A DNA stretch of 64,000 bases, taken from Dyella halodurans. Its GTDB lineage: Bacteria; Pseudomonadota; Gammaproteobacteria; Xanthomonadales; Rhodanobacteraceae. Below the pieces are notes generated by a model. It searched no databases and was not told where the DNA came from. It saw only the letters and a program-made list of their open reading frames with translations. Positions 1 to 7,846 of the stretch are shown here, one piece after another. The stretch's first letter is position 1. Each line of letters opens with the position of its first letter. The stretch lies in assembly GCF_026283925.1 (NCBI RefSeq), contig NZ_JAPDPF010000007.1, positions 62,001 to 126,000 on the forward strand, given 5' to 3'. Made by a program: the position numbers and the translations under genes.

Positions 1-91
1 CTGCTTCGCCAGCCCTCGCGAACATCTGCTCGCGGTCGGCGTCGAAACTCCCGTCATCGATATGGGCGTGGCTGTCAGTGAGTTCGAGCAT
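1..91 (-). CDS. TatD-family metal-dependent hydrolase, N-terminal fragment
   Basis: The gene runs off the left edge, so only the first 30 codons are visible, read leftwards from an ATG at 91. The fragment begins MLELTDSHAHIDDGSF and continues FDADREQMFARAGEA. The D-S-H-A-H-I-D block carries the H-x-H metal ligands found at the start of TatD/YcfH-type 3'-5' DNases, and the FD-DR-RA spacing fits the family. A modest AGGA ribosome-binding site lies about 10 bases upstream. The paralogue (TatD, YcfH or YjjV type) cannot be decided from so little. It is not the tatD copy that usually follows pilZ, because pilZ lies more than 40 kb away. Confidence 0.75.
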   Translation of the reverse strand, partial: MLELTDSHAHIDDGSFDADREQMFARAGEA

Positions 92-230
92 AGATTGCAA
101 GGTCCTGTCCCGGGAAAATGGCCGATTTCGATCTAAGCGAATATTCAGTGAATGAGAGGTTCAATGGGTGCACGTTCGGATCGAATCTGGCGGAAGCGGG
201 GTGCTCCGCCGATCCAGACAGGAGAGCATT

Positions 231-815
231 ATGAACAGGTTGGTCGTTACAGCGTTGAATCTCGGAATCGGCGCCGTACTGGTTTTTGGTCTATCGGCGT
301 GTAATCGCGACGCCAATGCCGATGGTGGCGTGGATGCTACGACGCAGCAGGCGCCGGCCCAGGATGCTCCCGCTTACGCCCGTGTGGTGAGCGTGACGCC
401 GGTCCATCAGGCGGCGAGTGCTCCACGACAGGAGTGTCATGACGAAGTCGTCACGCAAAAGGCACCCGTCAAGGACACCCATCAGATTGCCGGTACCGCC
501 ATCGGTGCTGTCGTGGGTGGCCTGCTCGGCAATCAGGTGGGCGGTGGCAAGGGGCGTACGCTGGCGACGGTGGCCGGTGCCGCCGGCGGCGGCTACGCCG
601 GTCATGAAATCCAGAAGAATCACCAGGAAAACAACACCGTCTCGAGCACGCAAAAGCACTGCACCACGGTGAACGACAACACAGGTGACCGCGTCGTGGC
701 GTACGACGTGAGTTACGAGTACAAGGGCGTGACCCGCACGGTGCGAATGGATCATGACCCGGGCGACAGGTTGCAGGTACAGGAAGGGGTGGTGTCCGTT
801 TCCGACGCTCACTGA
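231..815 (+). CDS. Glycine-zipper 2TM-domain lipoprotein
   Basis: A 194-residue protein. The ATG at 231 is chosen over an upstream in-frame ATG at 168 because it has a GGAGAG site 7 bases before it and opens a lipoprotein signal peptide, MNRLVVTALNLGIGAVLVFG, ending in a lipobox L-S-A-C. The middle (about residues 85-125) has alternating Gly/Ala runs, GAVVGGLLGNQVGGGKGRT followed by GAAGGGYAGHEIQ. This is the glycine-zipper pattern of Rickettsia 17-kDa antigen / SlyB-like outer-membrane lipoproteins. Cysteines at about 69 and 145 flank the zipper. Predicted location is the outer membrane, periplasmic side. It is followed after 11 bases by a paralogue and probably shares its transcript. Function is unknown beyond an envelope role. 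Confidence 0.85.
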   Translation: MNRLVVTALNLGIGAVLVFGLSACNRDANADGGVDATTQQAPAQDAPAYARVVSVTPVHQAASAPRQECHDEVVTQKAPVKDTHQIAGTAIGAVVGGLLGNQVGGGKGRTLATVAGAAGGGYAGHEIQKNHQENNTVSSTQKHCTTVNDNTGDRVVAYDVSYEYKGVTRTVRMDHDPGDRLQVQEGVVSVSDAH

Positions 816-826
816 GGATTCACGCC

Positions 827-1291
827 ATGCAGACACGTCGTAGACAGTTTGCAGTTGCTGGGCTCGTTTCTGTTGCTGCCATCGTTTCCGGATGCACGCC
901 GCCGCCGCAGCGTCCGCCGGTGGCCTTCAACAGCTACCCGGCCTCCAGCGAGCACTGCGAATTGTGCGGCGTGGTGAATGACGTGCGGCAGGTGGCCGTG
1001 CCGAAGGGCGTATCGCCTGGGGGCATGGTGATTGGTGCCATCGCTGGTGGCCTGCTAGGCAGCACCATCGGCGGTGGCAGTGGTCGTACGGCTGCCACCG
1101 TCGTGGGTGCGGTCGCCGGCGGCGCTGTTGGCAACGAGGTCGGCAAGAACACCGGAAGTCCCGACATGCAATGGCAGGTCACGATTCGTCTCGATGATGG
1201 CCGTGATGCGACGGTGACGCAGGCAAGCGATCCGCAGGTCAGGCCTGGTGATTACGTGCAGATTCGTGGCAATCAGGTTTTCAGGATGTGA
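827..1291 (+). CDS. Glycine-zipper 2TM-domain lipoprotein, second paralogue
   Basis: A 154-residue protein with a basic N-terminus (MQTRRRQFAVAGLVSVA) and a lipobox V-S-G-C near residue 23, giving a predicted lipoprotein. Residues about 65-105 form a glycine zipper (GAIAGGLLGSTIGGGSGRTA, then GAVAGGAVGNEVGKN). The C-terminal 45 residues look like a small beta domain (WQVTIRLDDGRDATVTQ, then PGDYVQIRGNQVFRM). That same C-terminal pattern recurs in the protein encoded at 16290-16757. It follows the first paralogue by 11 bases and ends just before a strong terminator, so the two make a small envelope operon. No enzymatic residues are evident. Confidence 0.85.
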   Translation: MQTRRRQFAVAGLVSVAAIVSGCTPPPQRPPVAFNSYPASSEHCELCGVVNDVRQVAVPKGVSPGGMVIGAIAGGLLGSTIGGGSGRTAATVVGAVAGGAVGNEVGKNTGSPDMQWQVTIRLDDGRDATVTQASDPQVRPGDYVQIRGNQVFRM

Positions 1292-1321
1292 CCTTATAAG
1301 CGTCTAGACGTCCATAACAAA

Positions 1322-1348
1322 AAAGGCCCTCAATGAGGGCCTTTTTTT
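1322..1348. terminator. Bidirectional intrinsic terminator
   Basis: A 10-bp perfect stem (AAAGGCCCTC / GAGGGCCTTT) with a 3-base loop is flanked by an A-run on the left and a T-run on the right. It serves both the lipoprotein pair on the plus strand and the convergent SleB-like gene on the minus strand. Confidence 0.9.
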
Positions 1349-1362
1349 ATTATTTTTCGAGA

Positions 1363-1797
1363 TCAGTTGACGGCGTAGAAGGCGTGTTCGCCGATCGTCT
1401 TTACGATGCGTCGCGTTGACCATGTTGGCGCGACTGCGAGCGTGGCGAAATGATCTGCTTGCGGCACATACACCGTGCGCTCACCCTTCGGCAGGCTCCA
1501 GTTGCTGATCGAGTCGCCGGCAATCTTCCATGCCTTGGTCCAAGAGTTCAGGTCGGTGACTTCGAAACTGCTTGCGGTTGTGGTCAATGCGAATTGATTT
1601 GGCGAGGTGACTACCTTGCAGACGCTGCCGCCCCATGTGCCGCGGTCCCGGCGGCGAAGTGCAACTTCCGCCACCGCGTACTGGCCAATGGTCGACTCAC
1701 TGCGTGCCTCGAGATACACCGTCGTGGCCAGGCAGGTCTGGTCCGCAAGGGGTTGGGGTAGCACGGACGCTAGCCACAACAGCATGGAAAGTTTCAT
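1363..1797 (-). CDS. Secreted cell-wall hydrolase, SleB/CwlJ (Hydrolase_2) family
   Basis: A 144-residue protein. The ATG at 1797 is preferred over one five codons upstream because a GGAGG site sits 8 bases before it and it begins a signal peptide (MKLSMLLWLASVLPQPLADQ). The mature part starts with C-L-A-T-T-V-Y-L-E-A-R-S-E; the Glu of this Y-x-E-A-R block is the presumed catalytic residue of the SleB/CwlJ fold. It continues with GQYAVAEVALRR, VCKVV and PNQFAL, the usual order of family motifs. In non-sporulating proteobacteria such proteins are taken as periplasmic peptidoglycan hydrolases. It is shorter than SleB and carries only the catalytic domain. It stands alone, convergent with the lipoprotein pair. 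Confidence 0.8.
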   Translation of the reverse strand: MKLSMLLWLASVLPQPLADQTCLATTVYLEARSESTIGQYAVAEVALRRRDRGTWGGSVCKVVTSPNQFALTTTASSFEVTDLNSWTKAWKIAGDSISNWSLPKGERTVYVPQADHFATLAVAPTWSTRRIVKTIGEHAFYAVN

Positions 1798-2259
1798 TAG
1801 ATCTGCCTCCAACGTGCTGTACGCGTGAGTTCGATGCTGCTGAGCTCATGCGCCGTTGCGGTGGACGGGCGGGCAGGCCGTTCCACCTGGATTAAACGCA
1901 CCGAACCGAAACTTGTGGTCGGGCGGTTTGCCACGGGATTGTGGCCAGTCGAGCGGCTGATCCGGTGCCACTCTCAACATGTTGTGCTGCAAAGGCATTG
2001 CTCGGGTACTAACGACCTCGGTGCCTGCAACTTCGTCCGCGCTATAGGGCGGCATGTACTCCGACATCGCTGTCGGGTCGCGCTGATCCGGACCCTTCCG
2101 GTTCGTCGCGTATATGGACGCCCATGGGCTGGGGGCGTCGTTCAATTGGTCGGCGGAGACTAGTAGCGCATTACGAGTATGGCAAGTGCCTGGCCGTTCA
2201 GATTCACGTCGCGCTCACATTGGTGTGATGCCTTCGTGAGTCCTTGCGCAAGATCATCG
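1798..2259. other. 462-base gap without a secure gene
   Basis: The stretch between the SleB-like gene and ygfZ holds only the doubtful small ORF at 1846-2145. I see no tRNA, strong hairpin or clear promoter in it. Confidence 0.5.
1846..2145 (-). CDS. Doubtful small ORF, unknown
   Basis: A 99-codon open frame starting with TTG, with no good ribosome-binding site. Amino-acid composition and third-position GC look protein-like (for example YMPPYSADEVAGTEV), but I recognise no family. It would sit between the SleB-like gene and ygfZ on the same strand. An overlapping plus-strand frame (1825-2163) looks less plausible. It may be non-coding. Confidence 0.22.
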   Translation of the reverse strand: MNDAPSPWASIYATNRKGPDQRDPTAMSEYMPPYSADEVAGTEVVSTRAMPLQHNMLRVAPDQPLDWPQSRGKPPDHKFRFGAFNPGGTACPPVHRNGA

Positions 2260-3057
2260 TCACGCAGGCCAGCTGTCTGTCACTCGCATCGACACGTCTC
2301 CGTCTACGCGGTGCAATGCACCGTTGTCGAACTGTGAAACGATGTCATCGCCGATGACGGCAAGTGCTTCGATGCTCTGCGCGTCGGCTGCAACATCGAG
2401 TAATTGGGCAACCTCCTTGCCCTCATGGCGCAGCACGGTGCCTGCTTGCAAGGGTTGCGACAATACGACGCAATGCATATGCCGCTTATGACCTCCGCGA
2501 TAATGCAGTCGCGCAACGATCTCCTGTCCCGGATAGCAACCCTTCTCGAACGCCACTGCCTGCAATCGCTCAAGCGATAGCGCGGGTGCGAGGCATTGAT
2601 CGAGCGTGTTGTCCGGAAGCCATGGCCATCCCGCACGAATCTGCGGAAGTCGCCATGCATCGTCTGCACTCGCGCCCACCACGAGGCTGTGCTCACCGCA
2701 ACCGAAAATGGTCGCGTCGCCTTCACGACGCAAAGCGTAAGTGTCCAGTGCCGGGCCGGTGCCGAGTGTGCGCGGCTCGTGAGCGGTCAACTTGAGCTTG
2801 GAGCGGAACACGAAACGCTGAAGCGACTGCGCCATCGGCGCAGCTTCGCCGCCGCGCAGCAGCAGGAGCAGGGTGTCGTCAGCAAGCCTGGCCAGATGGA
2901 ACAGCGCGCGAACGCGCCCTTGTGCATCCAGCCACGCACTGAATTGCCATTGCCCGATGGCGAGCGACTGGACGTCGCTACTGAATTGGGCCTGGGCGAA
3001 GGCCCTGGCGTCGGGGCCTTCGATCAGCAGGGTTTGCGCAGAGTAGTGTGTTGGCAT
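2260..3057 (-). CDS. ygfZ: tRNA-modifying / Fe-S cluster maintenance protein YgfZ
   Basis: A 265-residue protein of the GcvT-like folate-binding fold. The family signature K-G-C-Y-P-G-Q-E lies at about residues 172-179 (FEKGCYPGQEIVARL); the Cys is the conserved functional residue. YgfZ acts in the cytoplasm, uses tetrahydrofolate, and supports Fe-S enzymes including succinate dehydrogenase and tRNA thiomethylation by MiaB. I chose the ATG at 3057 (MPTHYSAQTLL). A GTG at 3093 would add 12 residues, and neither start has a clear ribosome-binding site. It is transcribed divergently from the sdh operon, which depends on Fe-S assembly. Confidence 0.9.
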   Translation of the reverse strand: MPTHYSAQTLLIEGPDARAFAQAQFSSDVQSLAIGQWQFSAWLDAQGRVRALFHLARLADDTLLLLLRGGEAAPMAQSLQRFVFRSKLKLTAHEPRTLGTGPALDTYALRREGDATIFGCGEHSLVVGASADDAWRLPQIRAGWPWLPDNTLDQCLAPALSLERLQAVAFEKGCYPGQEIVARLHYRGGHKRHMHCVVLSQPLQAGTVLRHEGKEVAQLLDVAADAQSIEALAVIGDDIVSQFDNGALHRVDGDVSMRVTDSWPA

Positions 3058-3186
3058 ATGGCGGCTGAGGTGAGGGCGGGGCAGGGGTGACACAAGTGCG
3101 ACGGGCTTACCTGTCAGACGATCGCCCGGCCGTCAAGGTTGTGCTGCATTTACGCAAGTATTACGCTTTCACAGCTTTCACATACC

Positions 3187-3354
3187 ATGTCCGATACGTC
3201 CTCCCAACCAGAGTCCAAGCCCGCGTCCGTTCCTTCGGAGCACGCAACCGTGCCTACTGTTCCGGCGACGGACAAGACGTCGGTGGAGCGGCCGGCACCG
3301 GATCCCACGCGCTACGGCGATTGGGAAAAGAACGGGCGCTGTATCGACTTCTGA
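3187..3354 (+). CDS. SDHAF4-like succinate dehydrogenase assembly factor (DUF1674)
   Basis: A 55-residue protein beginning MSDTSSQPESK, with a disordered, Ser/Pro/Thr-rich N-terminal 37 residues and a C-terminus DPTRYGDWEKNGRCIDF. This GDWEKxGRCxDF tail is the hallmark of DUF1674, the family of mitochondrial SDHAF4/Sdh8, which binds the flavinylated SdhA subunit and protects it before assembly. It lies 85 bases upstream of sdhC and is probably the first gene of the sdh transcript. An upstream in-frame ATG at 3139 would add 16 unrelated residues. No Shine-Dalgarno sequence precedes the chosen ATG, so the start is less certain than the gene. Confidence 0.85.
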   Translation: MSDTSSQPESKPASVPSEHATVPTVPATDKTSVERPAPDPTRYGDWEKNGRCIDF

Positions 3355-3439
3355 CTCGTCGGGCCGGCTCATGCGCTGGCATCGATGGATCGGGGAAGGG
3401 CGGTAACGGGCATCAGCGATTCCACTCAGGATAGCCGCC

Positions 3440-3835
3440 ATGGCAGACACGCAACGACCGCTCTCTCCCCATATGGGCATATATAAGTGGCAGGTGCAGA
3501 TGGTGACATCCATCCTGCATCGCGGCACCGGTATTGCCCTGGCCGTAGGCACCTTGCTGGTGCTTTGGGGGGTGTTCTCCCTGGCGCAGGGCGAGGACAG
3601 CTACAACCAGTTCAAGATCTGCATCGGTAGTCCCATCGGCCTCGTGCTGATGTTCGGATGGACCTTGGCGCTGTTCTACCATCTGTGCAACGGCATTCGT
3701 CACCTGGTCCAGGACGGCGGCGCCGGTTATGCGATTCCCCAGTTCGTCCGCTCCAGCTGGTTGTCGATCATCGTGAGCATCCTGCTCACCGTCATCGTCT
3801 GGGCTTATGTGCTGACCGCCGGAGGTGCCGCATGA
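3440..3835 (+). CDS. sdhC: Succinate dehydrogenase cytochrome b556 subunit
   Basis: A 131-residue inner-membrane subunit of complex II. The N-terminus has the family signature [13 protein letters not shown], then SILHRGTG, with Ser25 and Arg28 of the quinone-site region. Three hydrophobic helices follow (about 30-48, 63-80, 104-126). His81 in [14 protein letters not shown] is in the position of the heme b ligand. The stop codon overlaps the sdhD start (ATGA). Together with SdhD it anchors SdhAB, binds heme b and carries electrons from succinate to ubiquinone. Confidence 0.97.
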   Translation: MADTQRPLSPHMGIYKWQVQMVTSILHRGTGIALAVGTLLVLWGVFSLAQGEDSYNQFKICIGSPIGLVLMFGWTLALFYHLCNGIRHLVQDGGAGYAIPQFVRSSWLSIIVSILLTVIVWAYVLTAGGAA

Positions 3836-4224
3836 ACACGGCGAAGGATTTCCGTCATCCGCTGAAGCGCGCCCGTGGCCTGGGTTCGGCGCAGTCCGGC
3901 GTCAGCCACTGGTGGACGCAGCGTGTCACCGCCGCCGCCCTGGTGTTCCTGAGCCTGTGGTTCGTGGTGACCGTGCTGAGCGTGTTGCACGCCGACTACG
4001 CCACCGCCCGCGCCATCGTGGCCAAGCCCTGGAATGCCTTGCTGCTGGTGGCCTTCGTGCTGACCGTGTGCTGGCACGCCGTGCTCGGCCTGCAGATCGT
4101 GATCGAGGATTACGTGCACACCCGCTGGAAGGAGGTCTCCCTCCTGGTGCTGGTCAAGTTCATTGCCGTATTGGGCACATTGGCGACGCTGATGGCCGTG
4201 CTGCGCGTGGCGCTGGGAGCCTGA
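3832..4224 (+). CDS. sdhD: Succinate dehydrogenase hydrophobic anchor subunit
   Basis: A 130-residue membrane anchor of complex II with three predicted helices (about 32-52, 68-90, 103-126). Residues 78-94 contain the C-W-H-A-V-L-G block followed by E-D-Y. The His and the D-Y pair match the heme-facing His and the quinone-binding Tyr region of SdhD. The ATG overlaps the sdhC stop by 4 bases, so the two are translationally coupled, and sdhA follows 5 bases later. Confidence 0.95.
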   Translation: MNTAKDFRHPLKRARGLGSAQSGVSHWWTQRVTAAALVFLSLWFVVTVLSVLHADYATARAIVAKPWNALLLVAFVLTVCWHAVLGLQIVIEDYVHTRWKEVSLLVLVKFIAVLGTLATLMAVLRVALGA

Positions 4225-4229
4225 GTTCG

Positions 4230-6017
4230 ATGGAAAGCTACAAGATCCAACAACATAAGTATGACGTGATCGTCGTCGGCGCCGGCGGCGCGGGCCTGCG
4301 CGCCACCTTCGGCCTGGCCGAGAAGGGCCTCAAGGCCGCCTGCATCACCAAGGTGTTCCCGACGCGCTCGCACACCGTGGCGGCGCAGGGCGGCATCTCG
4401 GCGGCGCTCGGCAACATGGGCGAAGACGATTGGCGCTTCCACTTCTACGACACGATCAAGGGTTCGGACTGGTTGGGCGACCAGGACGCGATCGAGTACA
4501 TGTGCCGCGAGGCGATTCCGGCGATCATCGAGCTGGAACACTACGGCGTGCCGTTCTCGCGTACCGAGGAAGGCAAGATCTACCAGCGCCCGTTCGGCGG
4601 CATGACCACGCACTACGGCAAGGGCACCGCGCAGCGCACCTGCGCCGCGGCCGACCGTACCGGCCACGCCATCCTGCACACGCTGTACCAGCAGGCGCTG
4701 GCGCATGACGCCACGTTCTTCATCGAATACTTCGCCATCGACCTGATCTTCGACGAAGAGGGCGTGTGCCGCGGCGTGCTCGCGCTGGACATGAACGAAG
4801 GCACCTTGCACTTCTTCCGTGGCCACTCGGTGGTGCTGGCGACCGGTGGTTACGGTCGCGCCTACTTCAGCGCCACCTCGGCGCATACCTGCACCGGCGA
4901 CGGTGGTGGGATGGTGCTGCGCGCGGGCCTGGCGCTGCAGGACATGGAGTTCGTACAGTTCCATCCGACCGGCATCTACGGTTCGGGCTGCCTGATCACC
5001 GAAGGCGTGCGTGGCGAAGGTGGCTACCTCACCAACTCCAACGGCGAGCGCTTCATGGAGCGCTATGCGCCGAACGCGAAGGATCTGGCCTCGCGTGACG
5101 TGGTCAGCCGCGCGATGACGATGGAGATCCGCGAAGGTCGCGGCGTCGGCGAGCACAAGGACCACATCTACATCAACCTGATGCACCTGGGCGCGAACGT
5201 GATCCACGAGCGCCTGCCGGGCATTGCCGAGTCGGCGCGCATCTTCGCTGGCGTGGATGTGACCAAGGAGCCGATCCCGGTCATCCCGACCGTGCACTAC
5301 AACATGGGTGGCATTCCCACCAATTATCACGGCGAAGTGGTGCAGAAGAAGGGCGACAACGTCGACGCCATCGTGCCGGGCCTGTTCGCCATCGGCGAAG
5401 CGGCTTGCGTGTCGGTGCATGGCGCCAACCGCCTGGGCTCCAACTCGCTGCTCGACCTGGTGGTGTTCGGTCGCGCCGTGTCGCATCGCTGCGCCGAGCT
5501 GATCAAGCCGGATACGCCGCACAAGGATCTGCCGGCTAACGTGCTGGACAAGGCGCTGGCCCGCTTCGACGGCCTGCGCAACGCCAAGGGCAGCCAGCCG
5601 ACCGCGAAGATCCGCGCGGAAATGCAGCGCACGATGCAGTCCGACGCGGCCGTGTTCCGCACCGGCGATTCGTTGAAGGAAGGCTGCGAGAAGATTTCCA
5701 AGGTCCGCGATTCGTTCAAGGACGTCGGCGTCAGCGATCGTTCCATGGTGTGGAACTCCGACCTGATCGAGACGCTGGAACTCGCGAACCTGCTGGATCA
5801 GGCGGTGGCGACCATGTACTCGGCGGCACAGCGTCACGAGAGCCGTGGCGCGCATGCCCGCGAGGATTTCCCGGATCGCGACGACGAGAACTGGCAGAAG
5901 CACACCCTGGTGGCGGTGGACGAGGCCGGCAACGCCAGCTTCGATTTCCGCCCGGTGCACATGTACACCATGACCGATGAGGTCGAGGTGGTGCCGCCGA
6001 AGAAGCGCGTTTACTAA
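4230..6017 (+). CDS. sdhA: Succinate dehydrogenase flavoprotein subunit
   Basis: A 595-residue catalytic subunit that oxidises succinate to fumarate. The N-terminal Rossmann motif is at residues 17-22 (VVGAGGAG). His48 in [10 protein letters not shown] is the residue that takes the covalent FAD. The substrate loop [16 protein letters not shown] sits near residue 245, and [13 protein letters not shown] (about 397-409) carries a substrate Arg. Length is normal for the family (E. coli 588). The open frame extends upstream to 3825 across sdhD, but the ATG at 4230 fits homologue N-termini and the operon spacing. FAD attachment is expected to be assisted by the SdhE encoded at 7077. Confidence 0.98.
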   Translation: MESYKIQQHKYDVIVVGAGGAGLRATFGLAEKGLKAACITKVFPTRSHTVAAQGGISAALGNMGEDDWRFHFYDTIKGSDWLGDQDAIEYMCREAIPAIIELEHYGVPFSRTEEGKIYQRPFGGMTTHYGKGTAQRTCAAADRTGHAILHTLYQQALAHDATFFIEYFAIDLIFDEEGVCRGVLALDMNEGTLHFFRGHSVVLATGGYGRAYFSATSAHTCTGDGGGMVLRAGLALQDMEFVQFHPTGIYGSGCLITEGVRGEGGYLTNSNGERFMERYAPNAKDLASRDVVSRAMTMEIREGRGVGEHKDHIYINLMHLGANVIHERLPGIAESARIFAGVDVTKEPIPVIPTVHYNMGGIPTNYHGEVVQKKGDNVDAIVPGLFAIGEAACVSVHGANRLGSNSLLDLVVFGRAVSHRCAELIKPDTPHKDLPANVLDKALARFDGLRNAKGSQPTAKIRAEMQRTMQSDAAVFRTGDSLKEGCEKISKVRDSFKDVGVSDRSMVWNSDLIETLELANLLDQAVATMYSAAQRHESRGAHAREDFPDRDDENWQKHTLVAVDEAGNASFDFRPVHMYTMTDEVEVVPPKKRVY

Positions 6018-6024
6018 CCGGGTT

Positions 6025-6044
6025 CGAACTCCTTCGGGAGTTCG
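6025..6044 (+). other. UUCG-loop hairpin between sdhA and sdhB
   Basis: An 8-bp perfect stem (CGAACTCC / GGAGTTCG) closed by a C(TTCG)G tetraloop, an exceptionally stable RNA hairpin. There is no U-run after it, so it is more likely an mRNA processing or stability element than a terminator. It lies in the only sizeable gap (104 bases) inside sdhCDAB. Confidence 0.5.
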
Positions 6045-6121
6045 GCTCGAGGTTCTTTCATCGTTGTACCGGCGCTCGCAAGACGAGCTGTTACGGCAAG
6101 CACGAGATTAGTGAGGCAAAC

Positions 6122-6904
6122 GTGGCAGAGTTTTCGCTACCCAAGAATTCCAAGGTCCAGCCCGGCAAGCACTACCCGGCCAAGGACGCCAAGAAGCCGC
6201 GTACGTTCCGCATTTACCGCTGGACGCCGGACGACGGCCAGAACCCGCGCATCGACACCTACGAGGTCGACCTGGCGGCGTGCGGCCCGATGGTTCTGGA
6301 CGCGCTGCTGAAGATCAAGAACGAGATCGACTCGACGCTGACGCTGCGCCGTTCATGCCGCGAAGGCATCTGCGGTTCGTGCGCGATGAACATCGACGGC
6401 ACCAATACGCTGGCCTGCACCAAGGCCATCGAGGATTGCGCCTCCGGTGACGTGAAGATCTACCCGCTGCCGCATATGCCGGTGGTCAAGGACCTGGTGC
6501 CCGACCTGACGCATTTCTATGCCCAGTTCGCCTCGATCAAGCCCTGGCTGCGCACGCAGAGCCCGGCGCCGGCCGACAAGGAGCGCCTGCAGTCGCCGGA
6601 AGACCGCAAGAAGCTCGACGGTCTCTACGAGTGCATCCTGTGCGCTTGCTGCTCGACCAGCTGCCCGAGCTACTGGTGGAACGGCGACCGTTATCTCGGT
6701 CCGGCCATCCTGCTGCAGGCCTATCGCTGGATCGTCGACAGCCGCGACGAGGACACCGGTGCACGCCTGGACGACCTGGAAGATCCGTTCAAGCTGTATC
6801 GCTGCCACACCATCATGAACTGCGCGCGCACCTGCCCGAAGGGTTTGAACCCGGCGAAGGCGATCGCGGAGATCAAGAAGCTGATTGTCGAGCGTAGGAC
6901 TTGA
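6122..6904 (+). CDS. sdhB: Succinate dehydrogenase iron-sulfur subunit
   Basis: A 260-residue protein starting with GTG. The N-terminal ferredoxin domain has the [2Fe-2S] ligands in [10 protein letters not shown] (Cys79, 84, 87) plus a Cys about 12 residues later (TLACTKAI). The C-terminal domain has [12 protein letters not shown] (Cys171, 174, 177, 181) and [12 protein letters not shown] for the [4Fe-4S] and [3Fe-4S] centres. It passes electrons from SdhA to the quinone site. About 20 extra N-terminal residues, rich in Lys and Pro, precede the ferredoxin fold. A GTGAGG site lies just upstream. Confidence 0.97.
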   Translation: MAEFSLPKNSKVQPGKHYPAKDAKKPRTFRIYRWTPDDGQNPRIDTYEVDLAACGPMVLDALLKIKNEIDSTLTLRRSCREGICGSCAMNIDGTNTLACTKAIEDCASGDVKIYPLPHMPVVKDLVPDLTHFYAQFASIKPWLRTQSPAPADKERLQSPEDRKKLDGLYECILCACCSTSCPSYWWNGDRYLGPAILLQAYRWIVDSRDEDTGARLDDLEDPFKLYRCHTIMNCARTCPKGLNPAKAIAEIKKLIVERRT

Positions 6905-6912
6905 CCTTGATT

Positions 6913-7044
6913 CCCTCTCCCCTCCGGGGAGAGGGTAGGGTGAGGGGCGGGTGCTCGCGGAAGTCTTGCCTAATTGAAGATTTCCTTAGTTGGACTGAGG
7001 CAAGATTGCCCCCTCACCTCAATCCTCTCCCCAAAGGGGAGAGG
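6913..7044. repeat. Inverted pair of REP-like palindromes
   Basis: Two copies of a 35-base unit face each other. Unit 1 (6913-6947) contains the palindrome CCCTCTCC...GGAGAGGG followed by a GGTGAGGGG-type tail. Unit 2 (7010-7044) is the reverse complement, with a CCTCTCCCC/GGGGAGAGG palindrome. An additional 8-bp inverted match (TCTTGCCT at 6964-6971, AGGCAAGA at 6999-7006) lies inside. The arrangement is like a bacterial interspersed mosaic element, placed between sdhB and sdhE where it could stabilise or attenuate the mRNA. Confidence 0.75.
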
Positions 7045-7076
7045 AAGTAGCTAGGAGACGCTTCGCGCTGTTCTTT

Positions 7077-7325
7077 ATGGAAGAAGCCCGCATCAAACGC
7101 CTCCGCTGGCGCACCCGCCGCGGCACCCGCGAGCTCGACGCGCTGTTCGGCGGCTGGCTGGACGAGCGTTTTGCCGACGCCGACGAGGCGCAGCGCCAGG
7201 CTTTCGAGGCCTTGCTGGACGTGCAGGACCCGGACCTGTGGGATTGGGTGATGGGCCACGCCAAGGCATCCCGCGCGGACTGGCAGGCCATCATCGATGA
7301 CATCCGCGCCCGCCATCGGCTTTGA
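7077..7325 (+). CDS. sdhE: FAD assembly factor SdhE
   Basis: An 82-residue YgfY/SdhE-family protein, the bacterial equivalent of SDHAF2/Sdh5, needed for covalent flavinylation of SdhA. The conserved R-G-x-x-E motif is present near residue 15 (RRGTRELD), followed by the helical W-L-D, F-E-A-L-L and D-P-D-L-W-D-W signatures. It follows sdhB after a REP-like pair, so it may be co-transcribed or partly uncoupled. Its last 29 bases overlap the start of the next gene. Confidence 0.93.
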   Translation: MEEARIKRLRWRTRRGTRELDALFGGWLDERFADADEAQRQAFEALLDVQDPDLWDWVMGHAKASRADWQAIIDDIRARHRL

Positions 7326-7734
7326 GTATTCGCCTTCGCGTTGGCTGGGCCGCGCGCTGGGTCTGATGTCGGTGCTTGCTGCCGTGGCGATCCTGCTGGC
7401 GGCGCTTCCGTTCTGGCTGAGGTTTCCGCTGGCGTTGCTGCCGTTACTGGCCGCCGCCCATGCAGGCTTGCGCTTCAGGCAATCGTCGGTGCGGGCCGCG
7501 GGCTGGCGTCGCGACGGCAGCTGGAGCTTGCGCTTGGCGTCTGGCGAGGACGTGCCGGCCACGTTGGCGTCGTTTCGTGCCACCGGCGAGCTCATCTGGC
7601 TGCGCCTGCGCACGCAGGGGCGGGGCAACGTCGTCCTGCTGTTGGCGCCCGACAACGCGGACGCCGATATCCGGCGGCGGCTACGCATGCGCCTGGCCTT
7701 GCCGGTCCAGGATGAGGCCGCCAAACCGGCATGA
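7297..7734 (+). CDS. YgfX-like membrane protein
   Basis: A 145-residue protein with an N-terminal FEYSPSRWL segment, two hydrophobic helices (about residues 18-36 and 39-58) and a basic soluble tail with alternating W-x-L-x-L strands. This matches the YgfX/CptA family, which is commonly encoded directly after sdhE. The ATG at 7297 lies inside sdhE, giving a 29-base overlap and likely translational coupling. In E. coli the neighbour pair was described as a toxin/antitoxin, but the SdhE partner works in flavinylation. The role here is unresolved. Confidence 0.75.
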   Translation: MTSAPAIGFEYSPSRWLGRALGLMSVLAAVAILLAALPFWLRFPLALLPLLAAAHAGLRFRQSSVRAAGWRRDGSWSLRLASGEDVPATLASFRATGELIWLRLRTQGRGNVVLLLAPDNADADIRRRLRMRLALPVQDEAAKPA

Positions 7735-7846
7735 GACCCAAGGCACTCTCGCAGATGAACGCGGTCCTACGGTTTGCCCGGTTATCAGGCGATAATCGGC
7801 GCCACATGGGCGGCTAGCCCTTTCGAATCCCACAAGCGACCTGCCC

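Noticed and set aside
1825-2163. A 112-codon plus-strand frame opposite the doubtful ORF at 1846-2145.
   Set aside because: It begins with GTG without a ribosome-binding site, is Arg/Val/Cys-rich, and resembles no family.
3121-3186. A possible sdh promoter with a TATTAC hexamer at 3159-3164.
   Set aside because: No -35 box at a suitable distance; TTGTGC lies only 14 bases upstream.
3825-4229. An N-terminal extension of sdhA of about 135 codons reaching back through sdhD.
   Set aside because: SdhA homologues start at the [12 protein letters not shown] region; the upstream part is the sdhD gene in another frame.
7289-7330. The 29-base overlap of sdhE and the YgfX-like gene considered as a frameshifted fusion.
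   Set aside because: Both proteins have normal family lengths and ends; overlap of this size occurs in coupled gene pairs.
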